Counted from the first letter of the stretch, positions 1 to 7,859 are shown. The stretch is DNA of 33,316 nucleotides from Roseburia sp. (GCA_014804775.1 JAAUZB010000020.1:22060-55375), one strand, 5' to 3'. The notes: a model not told the origin generated them from the sequence alone. Made by a program: numbers and translations.

Positions 1-504
1 AGATACAGAAGCAGGGGAAGATGGTTAGCAAGAAGAACACTCTATATCATAGGAGGAATGGCTGCTTATGTGACCTTACATATGGGGATTATTTTTTGCG
101 TCAGCGAAAAATGGACTGTAATGGATGCGACTGCGGATGAATGTGTCAGGATACTTTGGGCTGCCTGCTGTTGGCTTATTTATCTGTGTATCTATGTATT
201 GATACTTGCTAATATTAAGTTGTTTTGCCCGGATGAGGTCATGGTATTGTTGGGAATCGGCATTCCGGTCTTTGAAGTCACAATGATCTGTGCGAAAATA
301 AAATTGTGCTGCAATGTGTCACTGGTATATGAGATACTTCGTGTGCTGCAAAAGGAGCCTCTGAATATCAGTCTGCTGTGCAGTTATCTGATTGTGTGCT
401 TAGCGGCGTATTTTCTGCTCTGGAATTTGGTATGCAGGAAGGATATCGGCATAAATAAAGGAAAGAAGGATGAATTGGAGGCAGAAAAGAGGAGTATAAT
501 TTAA
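1..504 (+). CDS. C-terminal part of a multi-spanning membrane protein (partial)
   Basis: The reading frame is open from the first base of the window, so this is the 3' end of a longer gene (167 codons visible). At least three hydrophobic segments are visible, near codons 13-35, 50-72 and 135-155, and the tail is hydrophilic and charged (KGKKDELEAEKR). An ATG at 58 follows AGGAGG at 51-56, but only one base separates them and the upstream frame is coding-like, so I read this as Ile-Gly-Gly-Met inside the protein and not as a start. The family is not recognised; an ABC-2-type or other polytopic permease subunit is possible. The lipoprotein gene follows 30 bases downstream on the same strand, so the two are probably in one operon. 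Confidence 0.6.
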   Translation, partial: RYRSRGRWLARRTLYIIGGMAAYVTLHMGIIFCVSEKWTVMDATADECVRILWAACCWLIYLCIYVLILANIKLFCPDEVMVLLGIGIPVFEVTMICAKIKLCCNVSLVYEILRVLQKEPLNISLLCSYLIVCLAAYFLLWNLVCRKDIGINKGKKDELEAEKRSII

Positions 505-534
505 AACACAAAAAAAGCAAGGGGAAAAGACACT

Positions 535-2217
535 ATGAAGAAAGGGTTTCATGCCGGCATAATGGTCGCTGCAATGACAATCGGAGCATTCTGTCTGCCG
601 GCTGGATGCGGGAAAAAAGATGCAGCAATGCATCTGGAATGGGAATCGGTCAATGAGCGAGTGCAGGATGCATCCAAAATAGCGGATTATGATACAGCGG
701 AGCAGAACGGTATTTCCTATTATTTTGAAGCCGGCGTGTTGAGCGAAGGGGACAGAACAGAATTTGTAAATAAGACAGATGCGTTTTACCGCAAAATATG
801 GGAGCTGCAGGCGGATGGAGAGAATACGGAAACGGATTATTCTGTGTATGTGGGGGACTCTCTGACAACGCAGGGGACGTTTGGCAAAGCATTTATTCAG
901 ACGCAGGATGTGCAGTCTTACAGTGGCATGACGGCGGTTCTGTGTTCTGCGATGACAGAGACGGTAAATTACGGTCAGGCGTATGGCATTGCAGCATTTT
1001 TATGTGAGGACATAAAAATGACCGATTTGACAGGTCAGCCTGCTTATTCCGATGAGGAACTGGCAGAGTACTATGAGAATGAGGAAAACTTATGCCTGTT
1101 GGATTTCTTCCTGCCGGTTTTTGAACCGGTCTATGTGGATGAGACGACAGTCGCATACGCACAGGCAGCGGCAGTTTCTTTTGAAAAATATTATATCAAC
1201 AGGGTGGGACTGGAAACTGCGTTTGAAATGTGCGCAGAGTCCGCGAAAGCAGGAGAAGACATACCGCTTGAAAAAGAAAAAAATGAATGGCTTGAAGAGA
1301 TCGGTGCAAATGTGTCTTACTGTGCCGCGCAGTGTGTCATACCGTTTGTGCACAATCTGAGCGATGACCGGGCTGTATACCCATACCTTGTTTTTACGGA
1401 TGATACAATATGGTATCCTGCCTTGGCAGATGTGGAACTGATCGGATATTCTGATTTTGTGTCCGGTTTTGCGGACGTACTGCAATATCAGGAGACAGAT
1501 TTTGCCGAGGCGAAGGAAGCGCTGCGCGGCTATATTGACAGTGAGATTCCCCCTGTTGCAATCTACACAGACTTTGCGGACGATTCCGACACATCGCAGA
1601 CTGTGGGGGCATTTTATATGGCAAATCATATCAAGCTTTTTCATGGCTGGACAATTTCTCAGGCAAACCTGCTGCATGAATATGTCCATTATCTGACCAT
1701 GAAGCACGGACTGTTCGAGACAGGCACCGGTTTTTTTGCGGAAGGGATTGCCGATGAGATCGCTTATATGGAGTGTGACAACCAACTGATGGATTTGTAC
1801 TGGGATGATGTCCTGACGGAGGAGGATGAGGCTCTCTGGCAGCAATATCAGATGTGGGATGACGAATATGACACGGTCAATGATAAGTTGAGGGAGATGC
1901 TTGAGGGAGTAGAGATGTATCTCGGCTATACGCCGGAAAGGGAATACCTCAGCACGGATCAGACCGTGCTGACGAGGAGCGCCGAAATGGCGGAGACACT
2001 GAAGCCTAATCAGCTGACATATGCGGAAGCGGCAGGGATGATCGCTTATCTAATTGAGACTTACGGTAAGGACACAGTGTATGCGAACAGCAGGGATACC
2101 AATGGACTGGAGACCGTATACGGAAAGACATTTCTGGAGCTCTACGATGAGTGGGGTGAATGGAATATCAGAAAATGTGAGGAAGCAGGCATTGATATTG
2201 AAGTTTTGAAGAAATGA
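535..2217 (+). CDS. Lipoprotein with gluzincin-type HExxH metalloprotease motif
   Basis: 560-residue predicted surface lipoprotein. The N-terminus is a lipoprotein signal peptide: basic MKK, a hydrophobic stretch, then LPAGC with the lipid-accepting Cys at residue 25. A zinc-metallopeptidase signature HEYVH is at 381-385. Eighteen residues later comes FAEGIADE with Glu403, the spacing and context expected for the third zinc ligand of MA-clan gluzincins. The rest is acidic and gives no further recognisable domain; the first 350 residues look like a separate extracytoplasmic region. The start ATG at 535 is preceded by an AAGGGG-type ribosome site around 519-524. It lies between a membrane protein and a small kinase on the same strand. 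An extracellular protease or peptidase anchored to the membrane is inferred; the substrate is unknown. Confidence 0.75.
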   Translation: MKKGFHAGIMVAAMTIGAFCLPAGCGKKDAAMHLEWESVNERVQDASKIADYDTAEQNGISYYFEAGVLSEGDRTEFVNKTDAFYRKIWELQADGENTETDYSVYVGDSLTTQGTFGKAFIQTQDVQSYSGMTAVLCSAMTETVNYGQAYGIAAFLCEDIKMTDLTGQPAYSDEELAEYYENEENLCLLDFFLPVFEPVYVDETTVAYAQAAAVSFEKYYINRVGLETAFEMCAESAKAGEDIPLEKEKNEWLEEIGANVSYCAAQCVIPFVHNLSDDRAVYPYLVFTDDTIWYPALADVELIGYSDFVSGFADVLQYQETDFAEAKEALRGYIDSEIPPVAIYTDFADDSDTSQTVGAFYMANHIKLFHGWTISQANLLHEYVHYLTMKHGLFETGTGFFAEGIADEIAYMECDNQLMDLYWDDVLTEEDEALWQQYQMWDDEYDTVNDKLREMLEGVEMYLGYTPEREYLSTDQTVLTRSAEMAETLKPNQLTYAEAAGMIAYLIETYGKDTVYANSRDTNGLETVYGKTFLELYDEWGEWNIRKCEEAGIDIEVLKK

Positions 2218-2235
2218 AAAATACAGGAGGTTTCA

Positions 2236-2829
2236 ATGATTTTATCTTTACAGGGCTGCATGGCAGTTGGAAAGACAACAGCGGTAAAATATTTGCAGGA
2301 GCATGCGCCGTACATCAATATCAGCTATGAGATAAACAGTGATATTGTGGAGGAAGTAAAAAGGCGTCAGCTGGATAAAAACAAGTATGAAGATTATCTG
2401 GAGATTCAAAAGCTATGGCTGAGAAAAGAAGTGGTCCGATGGGAAAAAACCATAAAATTTCCGTGCAGTGTCATGGATTTCGGAGCGGAGGAGATTGAAT
2501 TTTATACGCTGAATTATCCGAAAACAATAGGGGCGGATTGGGAGATAGAAGAAGCCTTGGCGCCGGAGCTTGCGGCTGTGAGAAAATGTATGCCCGCAAG
2601 GATCTTGTTTTTGGATGCATCGGATGATGTGCTGCGCAGGCATAAGGAAAATGACGCCACGCGTTCCAGAAATTTTTTTGAACACCATCTACAGCATCTG
2701 CTGCCGCTAAAAAGAGACTGGTTTTATGGCAGGGACAATGTGGATATTTTGCGTGTGGATGATCTTGACAGGGAAGAAGTGGGAGTGCGGGTAAAGGAAT
2801 GGTGTGACCTGTGCATAAAAAATCTGTAA
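2236..2829 (+). CDS. P-loop nucleoside/nucleotide kinase-like protein
   Basis: 197-residue soluble protein opening directly into a P-loop, GCMAVGKT at residues 7-14. The short size, the DxG-like motif in the middle (MDFGAEE near 80) and an Arg-rich lid-like stretch (RRHKENDATRSR near 134-145) resemble deoxynucleoside kinases and thymidylate-kinase-like AAA proteins. The substrate cannot be assigned from sequence alone. The start is well supported: AGGAGG at 2225-2230, five bases before the ATG. It begins 18 bases after the lipoprotein gene, suggesting co-transcription. No clear terminator hairpin follows; the next feature is the tRNA promoter. Confidence 0.7.
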   Translation: MILSLQGCMAVGKTTAVKYLQEHAPYINISYEINSDIVEEVKRRQLDKNKYEDYLEIQKLWLRKEVVRWEKTIKFPCSVMDFGAEEIEFYTLNYPKTIGADWEIEEALAPELAAVRKCMPARILFLDASDDVLRRHKENDATRSRNFFEHHLQHLLPLKRDWFYGRDNVDILRVDDLDREEVGVRVKEWCDLCIKNL

Positions 2830-2848
2830 AATCATTTTATTTTTTTGA

Positions 2849-2877
2849 TTGACAAGCCTGGTTTGTTATGATAATAT
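2849..2877 (+). promoter_or_regulatory. Sigma-A promoter of the tRNA cluster
   Basis: Perfect -35 TTGACA at 2849-2854, 17-base spacer, -10 TAATAT at 2872-2877 inside an AT-rich run (a TATAAT at 2875-2880 would give a 20-base spacer). Transcription would start around 2884, exactly at the 5' leader hairpin and about 35 bases before tRNA-Gly. Confidence 0.8.
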
Positions 2878-2883
2878 AATTTT

Positions 2884-2900
2884 CGTGCTGAATCAGCACG
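2884..2900 (+). other. 5' leader hairpin of the tRNA transcript
   Basis: Perfect 7-base-pair stem CGTGCTG / CAGCACG with a 3-base loop (AAT), located at the predicted transcription start and 17 bases before tRNA-Gly. There is no T-run, so it is not a terminator. A role in protecting or processing the primary transcript is inference. Confidence 0.6.
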
Positions 2901-2917
2901 GCTTAAAATGGTTTTAT

Positions 2918-2988
2918 GCGGGTGTAGTTCAATGGTAGAACACTAGCCTTCCAAGCTAGATACGTGGGTTCGATTCCCATCACCCGCT
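2918..2988 (+). tRNA. tRNA-Gly (anticodon TCC)
   Basis: 71-base cloverleaf. The acceptor stem GCGGGTG pairs with CACCCGC, discriminator T2988. The anticodon stem CTAGC/GCTAG encloses loop CTTCCAA with anticodon TCC at 2950-2952. The T arm contains GGTTCGATTCC. CCA is not encoded. It is the first tRNA after the promoter. Confidence 0.97.
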
Positions 2989-2993
2989 CTTTG

Positions 2994-3015
2994 CTCATAG
3001 TGGATTTACTGTGAG
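2994..3015 (+). other. Hairpin in the tRNA-Gly / tRNA-Arg spacer
   Basis: 8-base-pair stem CTCATAGT (2994-3001) / ACTGTGAG (3008-3015) with one T-G pair and a 6-base loop. It fills most of the 33-base spacer. No T-run follows. Confidence 0.5.
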
Positions 3016-3021
3016 ACAAAT

Positions 3022-3095
<74 letters not shown>

Positions 3096-3101
3096 TTGTG
3101 T

Positions 3102-3176
3102 GGTGGGTATAGCGCAGTTGGTTAGCGCGCCAGATTGTGGCTCTGGAGGTCCAGGGTTCGAATCCCTGTATCCACC
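3102..3176 (+). tRNA. tRNA-His (anticodon GTG)
   Basis: 75 bases counting the encoded G-1 (3102), which faces C73 (3176), the hallmark identity pair of bacterial tRNA-His. The acceptor stem is 3103-3109 / 3169-3175; the anticodon is GTG in loop TTGTGGC; the T arm is CAGGG/CCCTG. CCA is not encoded. Confidence 0.97.
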
Positions 3177-3180
3177 CTTT

Positions 3181-3199
3181 TGTTGCGATAGGCGCAACA
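3181..3199 (+). other. Hairpin in the tRNA-His / tRNA-Gln spacer
   Basis: Perfect 7-base-pair stem TGTTGCG / CGCAACA with a 5-base loop ATAGG. No T-run follows, so termination is unlikely. It is the third hairpin of this kind between or before tRNAs in this cluster. Confidence 0.5.
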
Positions 3200-3211
3200 G
3201 CTATGTTTTGT

Positions 3212-3283
3212 TGGGCTATCGCCAAGCGGTAAGGCACTGGATTTTGATTCCAGCATTCGCAGGTTCGAATCCTGCTAGCCCAG
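3212..3283 (+). tRNA. tRNA-Gln (anticodon TTG)
   Basis: 72-base cloverleaf. The acceptor stem TGGGCTA/TAGCCCA has the U1-A72 pair typical of tRNA-Gln, discriminator G3283. The anticodon stem CTGGA/TCCAG encloses loop TTTTGAT with anticodon TTG at 3244-3246. CCA is not encoded. Confidence 0.97.
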
Positions 3284-3320
3284 CTTGTTTGGCCAAATTC
3301 CGTTTAGAACAAATCATTAT

Positions 3321-3393
3321 GGGGTATTAGCTCAGGTGGTAGAGCACTTGACTTTTAATCAAGTTGTCCGGGGTTCGAATCCCCGATGCCTCA
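3321..3393 (+). tRNA. tRNA-Lys (anticodon TTT)
   Basis: 73-base cloverleaf. Acceptor 3321-3327 pairs with 3386-3392 (two G-T pairs), discriminator A3393. The anticodon stem CTTGA/TCAAG encloses loop CTTTTAA with anticodon TTT at 3354-3356. The T stem CGGGG/CCCCG is complete. It is the last tRNA of the cluster. No convincing terminator follows before the riboswitch 44 bases downstream. Confidence 0.96.
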
Positions 3394-3403
3394 TTCGTTG
3401 TAC

Positions 3404-3432
3404 GGTACAAGCCGTGTGGTCAAAAATAAAAT
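3404..3432 (+). promoter_or_regulatory. Weak candidate promoter for the folT operon
   Basis: -35-like GGTACA at 3404-3409 (only the last three bases match consensus), 17-base spacer, -10-like TAAAAT at 3427-3432. If used, transcription would begin around 3439, at the first base of the riboswitch aptamer, which is the main argument for it. Read-through from the tRNA promoter is the alternative. Confidence 0.35.
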
Positions 3433-3437
3433 ATTAC

Positions 3438-3587
3438 GCAGAGTAGACCCATGTGCGTTAAGTGCCTGCTGAACAGGGAGTTGTCAGCGGGACGAAAAGA
3501 TTTTCTTGCGGTACATGAGTCGCATCCCGCTGCATCAGAGGATTTTCTTGTTATCTCCGATTGTGGTAGAAGTCTGCAAAGGAGGTA
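3438..3587 (+). promoter_or_regulatory. THF (tetrahydrofolate) riboswitch, aptamer plus SD-sequestering hairpin
   Basis: The aptamer (3438-3533) matches the folT-motif THF riboswitch: GAGTAGA at 3441-3447, GCGTTAAGTG at 3455-3464, and a closing P1 of GCAG (3438-3441) with CTGC (3530-3533). P3 is an 8-base-pair stem, 3465-3472 with 3484-3491; its loop carries GGGA, which can pair with TCCC at 3525-3528 to form the known pseudoknot. P2 includes CATGT (3450-3454) with ACATG (3513-3517). Downstream, TATCTCC (3552-3558) can pair over 7 bases with GGAGGTA (3581-3587), masking the folT ribosome binding site. I infer control of translation, with folate repressing uptake. Confidence 0.9.
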
Positions 3588-3594
3588 TTTTTTT

Positions 3595-4149
3595 ATGAAA
3601 AAATTCGTCACTTTGTTCACCGACTCATCGAAAGAACTGAAATCTGTAAGGACAGTTACGGTCTGTGCCATGCTGGCAGCTCTCGCTGTGATACTTGGCA
3701 TGTTTTCCATTCAAATCGGCAATTATATACGGATTGGATTTGCAACTATTCCGAATGGCGTGGTATCCTGCCTGTTCGGTCCGGTAGTTGGCGGTCTTTT
3801 TGCCGGCATGCTGGATGTGCTGAAATACATCGTGAAGCCAACGGGGGCATTTTACCCTCCGATGACTCTGGTGGTGGTTCTGGCGGGAGTACTGTACGGT
3901 CTGTTTTACTATAAGAAGCCGCTCACACTGCCGCGCATATTGGTGGCAAAATTTACTGTCATGCTGATCTGCAACGTGATCTTGAACACGCTTTGCCTTT
4001 CTGATCTTTACGGCAATGCTTTTTTTGCGCTGCTTCCGGCGAGAGCACTCAAAAATCTGATCATGTGGCCGATTGATTCCGTGATTTTTTATACTGTGAC
4101 AAAGATGTTGGGCGGTCGGATATTTGTGAAAAAGGTGGAGATGAAATGA
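3595..4149 (+). CDS. folT: Folate ECF transporter S component FolT
   Basis: 184-residue integral membrane protein that would bind folate and dock to a shared ECF energizing module (EcfA/A'/T, not encoded here). Sequence features of the FolT family are visible: IQIGNYIRIGFATIPN around residues 40-55, LFGPVVGG around 62-69 and VKPTGAFYPP around 81-90, with about five or six hydrophobic segments. I place the start at ATG 3595, which has AAAGGAGG at 3578-3585; a longer in-frame opening from 3451 would run through the riboswitch and is rejected. The upstream THF riboswitch independently supports the folate assignment. The stop codon overlaps the start of the following permease gene (ATGA), so translation is probably coupled. 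Confidence 0.93.
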   Translation: MKKFVTLFTDSSKELKSVRTVTVCAMLAALAVILGMFSIQIGNYIRIGFATIPNGVVSCLFGPVVGGLFAGMLDVLKYIVKPTGAFYPPMTLVVVLAGVLYGLFYYKKPLTLPRILVAKFTVMLICNVILNTLCLSDLYGNAFFALLPARALKNLIMWPIDSVIFYTVTKMLGGRIFVKKVEMK

Positions 4150-7130
4150 TTTTACGAAACAGCATAACCAGCATTTTGCGAACAAAAAAGAAAACGGCAC
4201 TGTTCTTTCTACTCATTTTTCTTCTGAGTATTTTTCTGGGATTGGGCATCAGTGTGTGGACGGCAAACCGGGCAATGATGGCAGAGTGTGAAGAGAACTA
4301 TGATACGATTGCTGTGTTTTCCTATATGGGAGCAGGATATCCGGACGAGACGGACCTTAATGAGGAGATGGCCTCAAATCTGAAGTATCTGGACAGACTG
4401 CAGGAGACGGAAACATGGACAGGAATTGAGAGGAAGGTGCTTTTTGCAGCGCCCTCCAGCCGCTGCCTGGGCTGGGTGGAAGGATATCAGCCGAAAAATA
4501 TGTCGGCGCCTTATGAGGATGCAGGAATTTACATTTTAAAAAATGTTTATGCTACCGAGGTGTTTCAAAGGGAGGACGGTCCGCTGGAGTACATGGGAGA
4601 GGTGGCAACAAGCATTTATAGCTACGTAACACATGAGAAGCTGCTTGTTCATTTTTGCATGGAGGAGGGGAGCTTTCAGCCGGAGCATGACAAACAGTAT
4701 CTGGTACACGGAAACTGGTACGGCGATGTGTTCAGTGTTTCGGAGCTGGAAGAGGTCATGGAGGGAGAGGAGCTTCCTGGCGAGGACAGTGTTTACGGAA
4801 AGCAGGCGGCATTTTACGAGGGTGCAAACCGTTTGCTTCCAATCCGCCTGATGAACCTGCCGGAATATGCCAAAGTGTTCCAGCAAGGTGAGGTGGAGCT
4901 GGCAGAGGGAGAATTCTATGAGGCCGAGCAGGGAGAACGGGTATGTCTGGTGACCAGGGATATTGCGAAGGCTCTAAGCATTGGGGTAGGGGATGCGCTT
5001 CCCCTGCATTTGGTGCCGGTGGAGTCGGGAAATATTTATGAGAGCTACCGGACAGAAGAGGATTATCCTGCGGTGGACTATCGGATCACGGGAGTCATAG
5101 AAACCACGGCGACATTTAAAAACAACATCTACATACCGCTTCAGGAGGAAATTGACGGAACCTACGGTTTTGAAGCGGGCTGGGTTCTGCTGAAAAACGG
5201 CTCCGGAGACGATTTTTTGTCTCAGGTGGAACCGGAACTGCCCAGCCGTATGGTGGTAGATATATACGACCAGGGATATACACAGGTTATGGATTCCATG
5301 GAGTCCCTGCAGCAGATCACGTCGATCATTCTTGGAATCTGCGTGCTTGCGGCGGTAACGGTTCTGATTCTGTTTGGATACCTCTTTGTGTACAAGCAGC
5401 AGGAAACCGTTGTTATCATGAAAAATCTGGGGACGGAGCGCAGTAAAATATATGCATATCTTGTGATCAGCAGCGGTGTGCTTGCAGCGGCGGCATCTTT
5501 TCTGGGTGCGATGGCAGGCTATGGAGTGGGTGGGCTTTTTCAAAAGCAGGTTATGGAGTTTCTTGAGACTGGTATCGGAAACGGGATTGATAACCGTTAC
5601 AGCTATCTGGCAGAGGGACTTGTGAAGGAGTATGGCAGACAAGGCGGAACATCTGTGAGCTATTTTCTCGCGGCGGCGGTTTGCCTTACACTCGCGGCGG
5701 TAGGGATCTGCCTGGCTTTTGCGCAAAACAGTATCCGCCCACCCAGAGTAAAAAAGCCGGAAAAGGAACGCGCACCAAAGAGAGAGCGGAGATCCTCCGC
5801 ACAAAACGGGGTGATTTTGCGCTTTGCACTGTTGTCTATCCAAAGGGGAGGCATTCGAACCTTTGTGGTATGTATGGTGAGCGGCGTACTTATGCTGGTA
5901 TTCTGTGTGTTGTCCTATACGGGTAAGCATTATGAATTGGAAAGGCAGACGCTTACTGAGAACACAAAGATTGAGGGATATTTTACCAATATGACAGGAA
6001 ATCGCATCAGTAACCTCGGGGTCGATGCCGCCTATCTGCATCAATTGGAGGATTCCGGCTATATCGAGAATGCAGAGACAACGCTCTACCGGGAATATTT
6101 CCACTATTATTATCAGGGAATCCCGGTACATGCGGATGGCAGGACGGAGACGGTCGCGGAGATAGAACTGCCGGACCCTCAAAGCCAGCCGTTTGCTTAC
6201 GAGAAATTTATCAATGCGTCCAAAGAACAGCCCTGTCTTCTGTACACCACTGATTTTTCTGCTGTGGGAGAGTTGTTTTACAGCGACAGACCGAAGGTGG
6301 AATGGAAAGATGGGTACGATGAGTCCGTGTTTGCAAAGAGATACGGACAGGGTGCGGTGACACCCTGCCTGATCTCGGAGCAGATGAAGGAGGAGCAGGG
6401 GATTAGTCTCGGCGATAAGATACGGGTCACTGTGGTCTTGGGGAGCGTGTACACTATGAACTATACCCAGATGGACTTTACGGTGGTGGGAGCATATGCC
6501 GGCGACGGAGCAGGGAATCATATCCTGCTTCCCTTTGAGGCATTCCGCCCGTGGGTTCTCTCGGAGGCATACAGTGACGGGAATAAGTTTGAGATAGAGA
6601 TGAAGGAGTATGAACTGGATACGATACGCTTTACCGTGGCAGATGCGGGGAAACTGATTGAGTTTAAAGACTATCTGCAAAGTGAGGGGTTCAGCCAGCT
6701 GCGGGAGAGGAAAGAAATACGCAATGTCATTGTGCTAAAGGACACTCAGTATCAGAAGACGAAAAAACAGTTGGAAGAAAAGATCAAATATATGAATCTG
6801 TTGTACCCGGTGCTCTATGTGCTGACCGGCATCATTGGTTTTTTGGTCGCCTATCTGCTGATGCGTAATCGGAAGGGAGAACTGGCGCTGATGCAGAGCA
6901 TGGGCACAGAGCGCTGGAAGGTGTTCTGCTGCTTTTTCTTAGAGCAGGCAATGTTGAGCCTGACAGGAATTGGCATAGTCTGGCTGGTATGGGGACTTGC
7001 GGCAGGATTTACGGCAGGGCAGTTAATCTGTATGGCGGTATGCCTTGGCTGTTATCTGGCGGGTTGCGGCTTGTTGGTAGGATTGTTAAATCGGAGCAGT
7101 GTGCTGATGCTTTTACGGGATAAGGAATAG
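4146..7130 (+). CDS. Large FtsX/MacB-type ABC transporter permease, two fused modules
   Basis: 994-residue membrane protein built of two similar halves. Each half has a membrane segment, a large extracytoplasmic domain and an FtsX-like membrane region. The first segment is near residues 18-38. The first FtsX region spans about 388-530 and ends in a basic linker (KKPEKERAPKRERR). A new segment at about 563-590 starts the second extracytoplasmic domain, and a final FtsX region covers about 875-990. The two FtsX regions carry related motifs (MKNLGTERSKIYAY and MQSMGTERWKVFCC). Such proteins work with a MacB/LolD-like ATPase, which is the next gene. Substrate unknown: antimicrobial peptide efflux, lipoprotein or envelope functions are all possible. 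The start overlaps the folT stop by four bases. A long reverse-strand open frame inside it is a shadow. Confidence 0.85.
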   Translation: MILRNSITSILRTKKKTALFFLLIFLLSIFLGLGISVWTANRAMMAECEENYDTIAVFSYMGAGYPDETDLNEEMASNLKYLDRLQETETWTGIERKVLFAAPSSRCLGWVEGYQPKNMSAPYEDAGIYILKNVYATEVFQREDGPLEYMGEVATSIYSYVTHEKLLVHFCMEEGSFQPEHDKQYLVHGNWYGDVFSVSELEEVMEGEELPGEDSVYGKQAAFYEGANRLLPIRLMNLPEYAKVFQQGEVELAEGEFYEAEQGERVCLVTRDIAKALSIGVGDALPLHLVPVESGNIYESYRTEEDYPAVDYRITGVIETTATFKNNIYIPLQEEIDGTYGFEAGWVLLKNGSGDDFLSQVEPELPSRMVVDIYDQGYTQVMDSMESLQQITSIILGICVLAAVTVLILFGYLFVYKQQETVVIMKNLGTERSKIYAYLVISSGVLAAAASFLGAMAGYGVGGLFQKQVMEFLETGIGNGIDNRYSYLAEGLVKEYGRQGGTSVSYFLAAAVCLTLAAVGICLAFAQNSIRPPRVKKPEKERAPKRERRSSAQNGVILRFALLSIQRGGIRTFVVCMVSGVLMLVFCVLSYTGKHYELERQTLTENTKIEGYFTNMTGNRISNLGVDAAYLHQLEDSGYIENAETTLYREYFHYYYQGIPVHADGRTETVAEIELPDPQSQPFAYEKFINASKEQPCLLYTTDFSAVGELFYSDRPKVEWKDGYDESVFAKRYGQGAVTPCLISEQMKEEQGISLGDKIRVTVVLGSVYTMNYTQMDFTVVGAYAGDGAGNHILLPFEAFRPWVLSEAYSDGNKFEIEMKEYELDTIRFTVADAGKLIEFKDYLQSEGFSQLRERKEIRNVIVLKDTQYQKTKKQLEEKIKYMNLLYPVLYVLTGIIGFLVAYLLMRNRKGELALMQSMGTERWKVFCCFFLEQAMLSLTGIGIVWLVWGLAAGFTAGQLICMAVCLGCYLAGCGLLVGLLNRSSVLMLLRDKE

Positions 7131-7150
7131 GATGGTTCGGAGGATAGATC

Positions 7151-7822
7151 ATGAGTATATTACAGTTGCGGGATGTGCGCTACAGCTATGAAAATAAATA
7201 CCAGAAAAACGAGGTGCTGCGGGGGATTTCGGCAGAGTTTGAGCAGGGAAAGGTCTATGCGCTCATTGGCAAATCCGGTTCAGGAAAAAGTACGGCACTG
7301 ACTCTAATGGCCGGGTTGGAGCTGCCGGATGCCGGAGATATTTTATATGAGGGAACCTCTACGAAGGAGATGGATTTGAACAGCTACCGCAGGGAAAAGG
7401 CGGCGGTGATCTATCAGAGCTTTCAGCTTTTTCCGCTTCTGACGGCGGTGGAGAACGTTATGTACCCCATGGAGCTTAGGGGGATGAAGGGGAAGGAAGC
7501 CATGGAGAAGGCAAAGGATTTTATCCGTCAGGTGGGGCTTCCGGAGGAGATATTTCACCGTTTCCCGAATATGATAAGCGGTGGTGAGCAACAGCGGGTT
7601 GCCATTGCCCGGGCGTTAGCGATGAATACCCGTCTGCTCCTCGCAGATGAGCCGACAGGTAATTTGGATACGGCTAACAGCCAAAATGTGATCGATATTT
7701 TGGTGCGTCTGGCTCATGAGGAGAATTATTGTGTGATCATTGTGACCCATGATATGGGACTGCTGGAGAAAATGGATGTGGTCTATCGGATGCAGGACGG
7801 AATGCTCTGTGACTGTACATGA
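7151..7822 (+). CDS. ABC transporter ATP-binding protein (MacB/LolD-like)
   Basis: 223-residue cytoplasmic ATPase, the usual length for partners of FtsX-type permeases. Walker [10 protein letters not shown] is at 40-48, the Q-loop at YQSFQLF (88-94), signature ISGGEQQ at 142-148, Walker B LLLADEP at 162-168 followed by TGNLD, and the switch His200. TGNLD and SGGEQQRV are typical of the MacB/LolD/BceA class. It starts 20 bases after the permease stop, with GGAGGATAGATC between them, so the two should form one transporter. Being downstream of the THF riboswitch and coupled to folT, it may be part of a folate-regulated transcript; that functional link is inference. No hairpin terminator is seen after it. 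Confidence 0.92.
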   Translation: MSILQLRDVRYSYENKYQKNEVLRGISAEFEQGKVYALIGKSGSGKSTALTLMAGLELPDAGDILYEGTSTKEMDLNSYRREKAAVIYQSFQLFPLLTAVENVMYPMELRGMKGKEAMEKAKDFIRQVGLPEEIFHRFPNMISGGEQQRVAIARALAMNTRLLLADEPTGNLDTANSQNVIDILVRLAHEENYCVIIVTHDMGLLEKMDVVYRMQDGMLCDCT

Positions 7823-7830
7823 AAAAATGA

Positions 7831-7859
7831 TTTCCAATTTCTGGGGACTGTGGTATAAT
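7831..7859 (+). promoter_or_regulatory. Extended -10 promoter for the PGDYG-like gene and tRNA-Leu
   Basis: TATAAT at 7854-7859 preceded by TG at 7851-7852 (extended -10), with a weaker -35 TTTCCA at 7831-7836 and a 17-base spacer. It lies just after the ABC ATPase stop. Confidence 0.65.

Noticed and set aside
51-60. AGGAGG followed by ATG as the start of the first gene
   Set aside because: Only one base separates the two, and the frame is open to the window edge with membrane-segment sequence upstream, so it is read as internal coding sequence.
1090-1845. 251-codon reverse-strand open frame
   Set aside because: It lies opposite the lipoprotein gene, which has clear signal peptide and zinc-site evidence; the reverse product has no motif.
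3397-3411. TTGTA/TACAA palindrome after tRNA-Lys as a terminator
   Set aside because: Only five base pairs with a three-base loop and no T-run; too weak to terminate.
3451-3594. Upstream in-frame extension of folT
   Set aside because: It runs through the THF riboswitch aptamer; the AAAGGAGG site and family length support the start at 3595.
4974-6680. 568-codon open frame on the reverse strand
   Set aside because: It lies opposite the FtsX-type permease gene, has no recognisable domain and its Cys/His/Arg-rich composition is typical of an antisense shadow.
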